Source: an uncultured beta proteobacterium (lineage in GTDB: Bacteria; Pseudomonadota; Gammaproteobacteria; Burkholderiales; Rhodocyclaceae). Taken from it: 64,000 bases of DNA. The stretch lies in the NCBI GenBank assembly GCA_903908065.1, contig CAIVQO010000043.1, forward strand, positions 1 to 64,000. The letters run 5' to 3'. Below are positions 1 to 7,671 of the stretch, piece by piece. Position numbers and translations under genes: made by a program. Numbering within the stretch: the first letter of the stretch is position 1; each line of letters begins with the position of its first letter. The notes below the pieces were generated by a model. The model had not been told where the DNA came from. It was given only the letters and a program-made list of their open reading frames with translations, and did not search any database.

Positions 1-51
1 CACTTGTGCCTTGAATGTCGGCGAGTGGTTCCGCCTCTTCCTTCTTGCCAT
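1..51 (-). CDS. IS3-family transposase OrfA, 5' end only (partial)
   Basis: The first 17 codons read MARRKRRNHSPTFKAQV. This is the characteristic start of IS3-family OrfA proteins, where a basic stretch and the HSPxFKA motif lead into the helix-turn-helix that binds the element's ends. The ATG is at 49-51 and the gene runs off the left edge, so nothing can be said about its integrity. A short purine-rich stretch lies just upstream of the ATG. In intact elements OrfA is followed by OrfB, the DDE transposase, made by frameshifting. That part is not visible here. Confidence 0.65.
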   Translation of the reverse strand, partial: MARRKRRNHSPTFKAQV

Positions 52-144
52 GCTCTTGCTCCAAGTTAGGGCCGCAATGCGACCGTTTCGGGGCAAGGCT
101 ATCACTCATCTCACTGTCCGATTTTGCGGGGCCGGCTCTAAGCA
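1..144 (-). mobile_element. Left end of an IS3-family insertion sequence
   Basis: The minus strand carries the beginning of an IS3-type orfA (see next entry). It is preceded by about 90 non-coding bases that end in a terminal-repeat-like segment: on the minus strand TGCTTAGAGCCGGCCCCG, followed by an ATCGGACAG motif. IS3-family ends usually start with TG and often contain a similar GGCCCC / CGGACA pattern. The outer edge is placed at about 144, but no target duplication can be checked because the other end lies outside the window. The 56 bases after it (145-200) are very AT-rich and appear non-coding. Subgroup assignment is from memory of IS3 ends and is tentative. Confidence 0.6.
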
Positions 145-200
145 TGGCTATGGCCTTTCAGGCATTCGACTTATAAAATTAAAAAAATAAAATGGAAATC

Positions 201-512
201 TTAATTTAATCCAACTCTTCTTGCGTAGACGTTGATCATCATGCCTAAGTGAAATTGATCAATTACCTTTAGCGCCAAGTCTGAAAAAAATTTAAGTAAC
301 GGCAAAATTGGTTGCGCAAAATGCGGTAGCAGATCAACGTCCCATGTTACTGCCTGCTTGAAACCCGGATCGACTGCACCACGAAGGCTGAAGTCGCTGC
401 AGTAAAGCGCGGTAACCTTCAAAGACGGATCACGGCAAAGATAGGCGTACAACGGCGCAAAATATTGGATGGGATGCGAGTTAACGACTGCCAGGTGGAA
501 AACTCTACTCAT
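201..512 (-). pseudogene. Truncated glycosyltransferase (N-terminal fragment)
   Basis: A 103-codon frame. Residues 1 to about 62 look like the N-terminus of a GT4-type glycosyltransferase of polysaccharide loci: an AVVNSHPIQYFAPLY segment, then a YCSD motif, then a DPGF...WDVDLL motif. Such enzymes are normally about 380-420 residues. The last 40 residues do not continue the pattern and are encoded by distinctly more AT-rich DNA, and the frame then stops next to the AT-rich strip and IS end. I infer a gene cut after about 60 codons and joined to unrelated sequence. The ATG overlaps the stop of the upstream orphan frame (ATGA). It is unlikely to be functional. Confidence 0.55.
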
Positions 513-616
513 CGGGTCTCCGCCAGCAATTGCCGGAAGTACGCGATGATCTGAACGAGGCGCTGTTCACGCTGGATGTCAGACTCCAGCCGGCGTACCC
601 ACGAGCAGACGCGCTT
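509..616 (-). pseudogene. Orphan 35-codon frame, probable 3' remnant of a lost EPS gene
   Basis: Directly after the TAG of the nucleotide-sugar dehydrogenase, and in the same frame, lie 35 open codons without a usable start. They end in TGA overlapping the ATG of the truncated glycosyltransferase. The translation ends in LVQIIAYFRQLLAETR, which looks like an ordinary amphipathic protein C-terminus and not random sequence. The ATGA overlap is the usual junction between neighbouring genes in this cluster. The simplest reading is that this is the tail of a gene whose body was deleted. I do not recognise the family. Stop-codon readthrough extending the dehydrogenase is a less likely alternative. 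Confidence 0.35.
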
Positions 617-1893
<1,277 letters not shown>

Positions 1894-1897
<4 letters not shown>

Positions 1898-2238
1898 GCC
1901 TTGGTTCCTTTCGAAATCAGCGATTCGCGCTCGAGGGCTTCGATCTCGGTGCGCAGGTTCTCGTATTCGTTGCGCTTGCGGGCCAGGTAACCCTGGGTCA
2001 GGCGCAGGCGCTCGGCAATGCCCGTGGGTGTAAGCAGATAGGCGATCTTTTTCAGCTTGGTGTCCGAGCGGCGAAAGTTTTCCATCTTGATTGCGCCCTT
2101 TTCGAGCAGCGCATTGATGAGAAAGTTGGCTTTTCCCAGGCTCAGGCCCAGCCGTTCGGCCAGTTCGCGCTGGGTGATGTCCGGGTTGTCCTCGATCGCC
2201 TTGAGGACGCGGAAATGGGCTTCTTCTTCGGGGGTCAA
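1894..2238 (-). CDS. MarR-family EPS-associated transcriptional regulator
   Basis: A 114-residue winged-helix protein. The helix-turn-helix is clear at about residues 18-45 ([19 protein letters not shown]), followed by the wing and a charged C-terminal coiled coil (about 75-108). This matches the small MarR-like regulators found inside EPS clusters of beta- and gammaproteobacteria. The start is TTG at 2238: the only upstream ATG in frame meets a TAG first. The gene overlaps the dehydrogenase behind it by four bases. Two dyads just upstream are good candidates for an autoregulatory operator. Repressor or activator activity cannot be decided from the sequence. Confidence 0.8.
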
Positions 2239-2252
2239 GGTCGCCTAGCGTC

Positions 2253-2282
2253 GTTCAAACATGAACACGTTCTCGAATGAAC
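2253..2282. promoter_or_regulatory. Tandem dyad, candidate operator upstream of the MarR gene
   Basis: Two 14-bp copies of the pattern GTTC-N4-ATGAAC lie at 2253-2266 and 2269-2282. Each is itself an inverted repeat (GTTC...GAAC), and they are 16 bp apart. A larger inverted repeat, CGTCGTTCA / TGAACGACG, encloses both (2249-2257 and 2278-2286). They sit 15-45 bp upstream of the regulator's TTG start, where an autoregulatory operator is expected. The protein-site pairing is inferred from position. Confidence 0.5.
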
Positions 2283-2327
2283 GACGAGTCTAGGGAGAAC
2301 CTCCCTGAATTGCAACTGTGTTTCTAA

Positions 2328-3437
2328 CTACCCAGCCCGGATGATGTCTATTACGCGCTGATGGTCATCCACGGCGAGGTCCGGGTATATCGGCAGGCAA
2401 AGGATGCGTTCCGCCGACGAGCGCGCCAAGGGAAGGCGCTCGGGGGCCGCGGACGGCAGGCCCCGGTACATGGGCATGTCGCTGATCAGCGGATAGAAGT
2501 AGCGCCGAACCAGGATGTTCTCGTCGCGGAAACGTTGGTACAGTTGGTCGCGGGTCAAGCGGTAATCAGGCTCGACAAGGATGGGGAAGTAGGCCGCATT
2601 GTGCTCGGTATCGGGCGGCGGGCTCGGCAGGGTAATACCGGGTAAGCCATTCAGGGCCTCGCGATAGGCGGCGTCGATCTCGCGCCGGCGCGCGATGGCC
2701 GCATCCACCCTTTGTAGCTGCAACAGGCCCAGCGCAGCCTGGAACTCGTTCATCTTGCCGTTGATGCCGGGCGCCATTACGGTCACCTCATCGGCAAAAC
2801 CAAAATTTTTCAGGAAGTCGATGCGCTGCTTGGTCTTGGCATCGGGGCAGACAATGGCGCCGCCCTCGAAGGTGTTGAACACCTTGGTGGCGTGGAAGCT
2901 GAGTATTGATAGATCCCCGTGGCGCAACAGACTTTCGCCCCGATAGCGGACGCCAAATGCATGAGCCGCGTCGTAAATCACTTTCAGGCCGTAGGTGTCG
3001 GCAATACGCTCTATCCGCTCGACATCGCAGGGGTAGCCATAACAATGCACCGGCATGATGGCCGTGGTGCGCGGCGTGATTGCCGCCTCGATCCTGGCCG
3101 GGTCGAGGCTCATCCGTTCTGGGTCGATGTCGACAAACACCGGGGTGATGGTGTTCCACAGTAGCGAATGGCTGGTCGCGACAAACGAGTACGGGGTGGT
3201 GATGACCTCGCCTGATATCCGCAAGGCCTGGAGCGCGGTAATCAGCGCGATGGTGCCATTGGCAAACAAAGCCAGATGCTCCACGCCGAAATGCTCACAC
3301 AGGGCCTGCTCCAACTGCCGATGAAACGGGCCATTGTTGGTGAGGGTTTTGCTCGCCCAGATCTGTTCCAGATAGGGGATGAATTCCTCCAGCGGTGGCA
3401 GGTAGGGTTGGGTAACGGTGATCGGCTTGCGGCTCAT
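2328..3437 (-). CDS. DegT/DnrJ/EryC1/StrS-family sugar aminotransferase
   Basis: A PLP-dependent aminotransferase of 369 residues acting on a nucleotide-linked keto-sugar, the normal size for the family. The Schiff-base lysine lies in SFHATKVFNTFEGGA near residue 183. The upstream motifs TPYSFVATSH and YDAAHAFG are typical of the fold. The N-terminal TQPYLPPLEEF stretch resembles enzymes that make 4-amino- or 3-amino-dideoxyhexoses (VioA/FdtB type). The exact sugar cannot be assigned. It starts divergently from the FecR gene, leaving about 130 bp for two promoters, and probably supplies an amino sugar to the EPS with the downstream dehydrogenase. Confidence 0.8.
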   Translation of the reverse strand: MSRKPITVTQPYLPPLEEFIPYLEQIWASKTLTNNGPFHRQLEQALCEHFGVEHLALFANGTIALITALQALRISGEVITTPYSFVATSHSLLWNTITPVFVDIDPERMSLDPARIEAAITPRTTAIMPVHCYGYPCDVERIERIADTYGLKVIYDAAHAFGVRYRGESLLRHGDLSILSFHATKVFNTFEGGAIVCPDAKTKQRIDFLKNFGFADEVTVMAPGINGKMNEFQAALGLLQLQRVDAAIARRREIDAAYREALNGLPGITLPSPPPDTEHNAAYFPILVEPDYRLTRDQLYQRFRDENILVRRYFYPLISDMPMYRGLPSAAPERLPLARSSAERILCLPIYPDLAVDDHQRVIDIIRAG

Positions 3438-3529
3438 GACTTCGCATCCTAAGTGAAGCTGTTGCTTTTAGGCCAAGAATTGACTGCGTATTTTCCGCAA
3501 GTTGTTCCTTTTCTTTGTAGTCGAGTAGG

Positions 3530-3535
3530 TATAAT
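3530..3535 (+). promoter_or_regulatory. -10 box of a promoter for the FecR-domain gene
   Basis: A perfect TATAAT lies 35 bp before the FecR gene's ATG, in the short gap shared with the divergent aminotransferase. No convincing -35 hexamer sits 16-18 bp upstream, where the sequence is only T-rich. The promoter may be activator-dependent or weak. Confidence 0.5.
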
Positions 3536-3569
3536 GCGACAACATTGTTCCATCAACGGAGCCTTCACC

Positions 3570-4754
3570 ATGATCAGGAAAATAACCGCATTGCTACTGA
3601 CGCTGGCGTCCAGCTTGGCACTTGCGGTGCCCGCCGCGTATGTCCATGAAATGAGCGGCTCAGGCAGCGCCACTACCAAAGGGCAATCGCGTGCGCTGGC
3701 TGTGGGCGGTCTGCTCGAATCCGGCGATGTGATCTCGGTGGCCAAGGGCACCATGACGGTGAAATTCGAGGACGGCCAGATTGTTGTCCTGCAGGAGAAC
3801 TCCCGTTTCGCCATCGAAAAGTACGATTACAACAAGCAGAAGGTTGCTGAAAGCAGCGTGGCAATGTCACTGCTTTCTGGCGGCATGCGCTTCATCACCG
3901 GCGTCATCGGCGGCACGCGCAAAGACGCCATCGCCATGAAGGCCGGTACCGCCACTATCGGTATCCGAGGCACTGACTTGGCGATCAATATTGCCGGGGT
4001 TAACTATGTGGTTACGGTGCAGGACGGCGGAATCGTGCTCAGCCTGCCGGGGCAACCGGCGGCCAGTCTGAACCCGGGACAGGGTGCTGCCGGGTCAACG
4101 ACTCAACCAGTGCAGCCGCGACCTGTTATTCAACTATCTGCTGCCCAAATCGCCGCCGTAGCCCCGACCGTCGCCAAGGCGGTTCCCGCGACCAACCCCG
4201 TCGGCGTGACGCAACAGGCAACGCTGGTTGCAACGGTTCAACGTGCTACCGATCTCGCTAAGGCCGCTCAGGATGCCCCGCCGGCACAGAAAGCAGCCGC
4301 AGAAGCCGCTGCTGCTGCTGCCGCTCAGCAGGTACAGCAGGCTATCGTGGCATCGCTGCAAGCAACGCAGGCAGCCATTCAGACCGCTCTGACCGCCGGC
4401 GCACCGCAGACGACAGCGACTGGTACTGCCCCGAAGGCCGCCACACAACCGGGTGTGACACCGCCGCGCGCAACCCAGACTGAAGTCCAGCAGATCGTCA
4501 CCACGGTGAATGCTGCCCTGCCGCCGACCCAGCAGTTGAATCCGCAGCAGATCAACCAGATCCAGCAGCAGATCGCGCCGACGCTTTCGACTCAGCCGAC
4601 CACCACGACGACGCCGACTACTACACCGACAACGACGCAACCATTGACAACGGAGCAGCAGCAGATCCTGCAGCAGCAGGACACAACGATTCAGCAGATT
4701 TTGACGCCTCCGCCAATCACGCAGCCCCCAGCGTGCGGGACCAGTTGCGCTTAA
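3570..4754 (+). CDS. FecR-domain secreted protein with Ala/Gln/Thr-rich tail
   Basis: The start is the ATG at 3570, which has CGGAG nine bases upstream and opens a clear signal peptide (MIRKITALLLTLASSLALA). An in-frame longer start lacks a ribosome site. Residues about 40-140 form a FecR-like domain (LLESGDVISVAKG, FEDGQIVVLQENSRF, TATIGIRGTDLAI). From about residue 165 the chain is low complexity: alanine/glutamine-rich with helical character, then a threonine/proline/glutamine run, ending in two cysteines. The total is 394 residues. FecR-domain proteins of this sort occur beside EPS and surface loci and are presumed periplasmic. The partner is unknown. A strong terminator follows. Confidence 0.75.
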   Translation: MIRKITALLLTLASSLALAVPAAYVHEMSGSGSATTKGQSRALAVGGLLESGDVISVAKGTMTVKFEDGQIVVLQENSRFAIEKYDYNKQKVAESSVAMSLLSGGMRFITGVIGGTRKDAIAMKAGTATIGIRGTDLAINIAGVNYVVTVQDGGIVLSLPGQPAASLNPGQGAAGSTTQPVQPRPVIQLSAAQIAAVAPTVAKAVPATNPVGVTQQATLVATVQRATDLAKAAQDAPPAQKAAAEAAAAAAAQQVQQAIVASLQATQAAIQTALTAGAPQTTATGTAPKAATQPGVTPPRATQTEVQQIVTTVNAALPPTQQLNPQQINQIQQQIAPTLSTQPTTTTTPTTTPTTTQPLTTEQQQILQQQDTTIQQILTPPPITQPPACGTSCA

Positions 4755-4778
4755 GCTGGATCGGTATAGTAAGTAAAG

Positions 4779-4804
4779 AATCGGGGCTTCGGCCCCGATT
4801 TTTG
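4779..4804 (+). terminator. Rho-independent terminator after the FecR-domain gene
   Basis: A perfect 9-bp stem, AATCGGGGC / GCCCCGATT, with a TTCG tetraloop and a following T-run. It lies 25 bp after the FecR stop, so the membrane protein downstream probably has its own transcript or depends on readthrough. Confidence 0.9.
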
Positions 4805-4841
4805 TTTCCCGCATTCAACTAACTAGATCACCGTCTCCGAG

Positions 4842-6266
4842 ATGACCGGGCTGTTTTATTCCCTGCTTGTTCTGTTGGTATGGGTGCCGCTGCCGTTTGC
4901 CAGTAACCGGCAGTGGGCCTGGGCGCTGATGGTGCTGTTCGCCTGCCTGCTTGGAACGGCATGGCTTATCGGCTATCTCCTTGGGCGTTTCCAGGTTACG
5001 GAGTGTTTTCGACGGGCTCGTTGGGCAATTGGCCTGGGGGTTGTTGCGTGGCTGTATGTTGGATTGCAAGCCCTGCCCCTGCCCGCCGCCTGGGTACAGA
5101 CTACCTCTCCCCATGCCTTCGAGATCTACCAATCTGCCGCCGCTGCCACCGGCAACCCGGAACCGCTGGAAATGACCTTGAGCGTGGATGCGCACGCCAC
5201 GGTCAGTTTCTTCCTCAAGATGCTGGCCTATGGCATTGTCTTTTGCCTCACGCTATTGCTCGTCGACACGTCCAAGAGGCTGGAGACCCTGATCAAAGTT
5301 CTTGTTTTCTCGGGCACACTGCAGGCCGTTTATGGGAGCCTTATGGTGTTGTCCGGACTTGAGTACGGATTCTTTATCAAGAAATTTGTCGGCCAAGGAT
5401 GGGCAACGGGAACATTCATCAACCGCAATCATCTTGCCGGCTATCTCAACATTTGCATCGCCGTCGGCATCGGACTAATGATTGCCAAGCTTGGTGGCGA
5501 GGCAAGCCATACCTGGCGCCAACGACTTCGCTCCTTAGCACGGCTTCTGCTCGGCGAAAAGGCTCGCCTGCGGATCTATCTGATCATCATGGTAATCGCG
5601 CTGGTGCTGACGCGGTCACGTATGGGAAATACCGCGTTTTTCGCCAGTACGCTGGTTGTGGGCACGGTGGGGCTGCTGCTGATGCGCAATGCGCCACGAT
5701 CAACCATGGTGTTCCTTGCCAGCGTAATTGCGCTGGACCTCTTGATTGTCGGCACCTGGTTTGGCGTCGACCAGGTGGCGCAACGAATCCAGCAGACCGA
5801 AATTACCACTAATGCCGAAAACGTACTCCCGACCGAAGACCGCGACGAGATTGCCCAGCGCTCCTTTGCCCTGGCCAAGGATTACTTCCCGGTCGGCGCT
5901 GGAGCAGGCAGCTTCTATACGGTATTCGACGGTTATGCCAATGACAAAATGATCGGGTTTGTCGAGTACGCCCACAATGACTATTTGCAGATCTTGGCAG
6001 AAATGGGGATTGTCGGCGCGACATGCGGCGGACTTATCGTGCTTTTGGCTGCCTATCAGGCACTCTCAGCATTGCGGCGCAGGAATCATCCGATGATGCG
6101 AGGTACGGCCTTCGGCGTCTGTCTCGCTATTTGCTGGTTGCTCATTCACAGCACGGTGGATTTCAACATGCAGATCCCCGCCAATGCGATGACCATGAGT
6201 GCTGTTCTCGCCCTGGCCTGGATTGCGTCAGGACTTCGGAGCCGGCACGCTCACCACAAGCACTAG
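4842..6266 (+). CDS. O-antigen ligase / Wzy-type polymerase membrane protein
   Basis: A 474-residue polytopic inner-membrane protein with roughly ten to twelve hydrophobic segments. The signature of the O-antigen ligase/polymerase superfamily is visible: GTFINRNHLAGYL near residue 192 at the start of the Wzy_C region. A large periplasmic loop follows with GAGSFYTVF and the EYAHNDYLQILAEMG motif near residues 370-390. It either polymerises lipid-linked EPS repeat units or ligates them; the sequence does not separate these roles. Its 3' end overlaps the convergent TPR-protein gene by four bases. Confidence 0.8.
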   Translation: MTGLFYSLLVLLVWVPLPFASNRQWAWALMVLFACLLGTAWLIGYLLGRFQVTECFRRARWAIGLGVVAWLYVGLQALPLPAAWVQTTSPHAFEIYQSAAAATGNPEPLEMTLSVDAHATVSFFLKMLAYGIVFCLTLLLVDTSKRLETLIKVLVFSGTLQAVYGSLMVLSGLEYGFFIKKFVGQGWATGTFINRNHLAGYLNICIAVGIGLMIAKLGGEASHTWRQRLRSLARLLLGEKARLRIYLIIMVIALVLTRSRMGNTAFFASTLVVGTVGLLLMRNAPRSTMVFLASVIALDLLIVGTWFGVDQVAQRIQQTEITTNAENVLPTEDRDEIAQRSFALAKDYFPVGAGAGSFYTVFDGYANDKMIGFVEYAHNDYLQILAEMGIVGATCGGLIVLLAAYQALSALRRRNHPMMRGTAFGVCLAICWLLIHSTVDFNMQIPANAMTMSAVLALAWIASGLRSRHAHHKH

Positions 6267-6949
6267 GCTGGCGGACAGGCCTTGGGACCAGCCACCTCAA
6301 GCAAGCATGCCAATTCGGGGCGATTGAATGCCTTGATCAGCAACTCAAGGCGAGCCTTCTGTGGCGCCAATTTCCAGTGTGCCTGATTGTAGATGGCGCG
6401 CCTTAGCTGGTCCTGCAACTCGGGTGTCAAAATCTGCCAGCTTGCAAAGCCAATGTGTATCGCCGTCATTTGAATTTCGGAGTCCCACGGACCACGAAGC
6501 AAGGCCAGTTTGAGCGCCGAGCCGAACTGATCATCGACCTCTCCGAGCAAGAAGCGCAGATAGGCTACCCCCGCCCAGGCCCGTTGCGAAGTCGGCCTTA
6601 GGGCCGCTGCTTGGGTAAAGTAGGTTCTTGCCTCAACCCGCGCTGCGCGGCTTGTCGAGTCTGCCAGGCTGCCTTGTTCCGATCGCCAGGCGTGAAAGCG
6701 AGCAAGATCCTCATGCAGTTTTGGGTTGGTGGGGTCCAGAGCGATAGCCGATTTCAACTCTGCCTGCAACTCGTCCAGTCTGGTTGGCGAAAGCTGCAAT
6801 TTGCCGGCACGCCAGCGATCAACGTAGTAGCGTGCTTGCTGGTTGTAAATGTCGGCAAGCATGCGGTGGCCGGCAAACCAGAACGCCATCATCAGAACGC
6901 ACAGCAACGTCAGGCCGATTGCGATGCGGCCCAGACCCGACTTGCTCAC
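6263..6949 (-). CDS. TPR-like inner-membrane protein of the EPS operon
   Basis: A 228-residue protein starting at GTG 6949, which overlaps the TGA of the phosphatase gene (GTGA). A longer in-frame start at 7000 would need a 55-bp overlap and lacks support. One N-terminal transmembrane helix (about residues 8-28) is followed by a soluble helical region with tetratricopeptide-like spacing: AELKSAIALDPTNPKLHEDL, then a YFTQAAALRPTSQRAW repeat. The ending has two cysteines. It is the last gene of the Wza-Wzc-phosphatase run and may be a periplasmic scaffold for the assembly complex. No enzymatic motif is seen. Confidence 0.6.
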   Translation of the reverse strand: MSKSGLGRIAIGLTLLCVLMMAFWFAGHRMLADIYNQQARYYVDRWRAGKLQLSPTRLDELQAELKSAIALDPTNPKLHEDLARFHAWRSEQGSLADSTSRAARVEARTYFTQAAALRPTSQRAWAGVAYLRFLLGEVDDQFGSALKLALLRGPWDSEIQMTAIHIGFASWQILTPELQDQLRRAIYNQAHWKLAPQKARLELLIKAFNRPELACLLEVAGPKACPPA

Positions 6950-7671
6950 GCCAACTCCACACCGGCTATCACGGCGGGACGGTGGCGTACCAGATTCCAC
7001 GACTCCGCCTCACCAACCACCCTTGCTGCCGCCATCCGTCCGGGCTCAAGTTCAGGCGGGCGAGCATCCATGTTGTGTGCATCAGACGCCAACAAGGTCA
7101 CCCAGCCTCGCGCAAGCAGGTCAATCGCCCGCGCCCGAGCAGGCTCACCAAAATTTCCCGCTACGGCTCCGGCTGTCACTTGCAATAAACACCCCAAACG
7201 GATGAACGGCAGCAATTTGTCAGCGCTGCGCATGATTTCCTTGTTTCGCTCCGGATGCGCGATCATCGGTCGAACTCCCTGCTTCAACAACCACTCGACC
7301 AGCTTGTCGGCACCCACCGGTACATGGCTGTGGGGCAACTCGAGAAGCATGACATGCTCGCCCTGCCATTTACCGAGAAAGGGCACCTGCCCGTCCGCTA
7401 CCCAAGCCAACACATCGTGGTCCAGTCTTACTTCCGCAGCGGCCTGTATTCGCAGCGCAATGCCACGTTGGTCCAGTTCCGCCTGGAAGCGTTCCGCCAG
7501 TTGGCGTATCCCCTGGGCACGATTTTCATAGCGCCCGGCATGCATATGAGGGGTCACGGTTGCGGCGCGGATTCCGGCCGCAACGGCGTGTTGCGCTAAC
7601 TGAAGTGCGGTCGAAAGATCCTCGGGGCCGTCATCGATCCCGGGCAGGAGATGACAATGAAGGTCGATCAC
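6946..7671 (-). CDS. PHP-type tyrosine-protein phosphatase (CpsB/YwqE family)
   Basis: A 241-residue metal-dependent phosphatase that should dephosphorylate the tyrosine autokinase encoded just upstream. The PHP metal ligands are visible: HCHLLPGIDDG at residues 5-15, TPHMHAG near 41-47, IAHPERN near 137 and SDAHN near 197. The start is GTG at 7671, overlapping the kinase stop by four bases, and the TPR gene follows with another GTGA overlap. The family is best known from Gram-positive capsule loci. Here it occupies the place usually held by a low-molecular-weight phosphatase (Wzb) next to a Wzc-type kinase. Confidence 0.85.
   Translation of the reverse strand: MIDLHCHLLPGIDDGPEDLSTALQLAQHAVAAGIRAATVTPHMHAGRYENRAQGIRQLAERFQAELDQRGIALRIQAAAEVRLDHDVLAWVADGQVPFLGKWQGEHVMLLELPHSHVPVGADKLVEWLLKQGVRPMIAHPERNKEIMRSADKLLPFIRLGCLLQVTAGAVAGNFGEPARARAIDLLARGWVTLLASDAHNMDARPPELEPGRMAAARVVGEAESWNLVRHRPAVIAGVELA

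Noticed and set aside
4134-4814. A minus-strand Arg/Leu/Ser-rich frame opposite the FecR tail
   Set aside because: It is generated by the reverse complement of the Ala/Gln/Thr repeat DNA and crosses the terminator.
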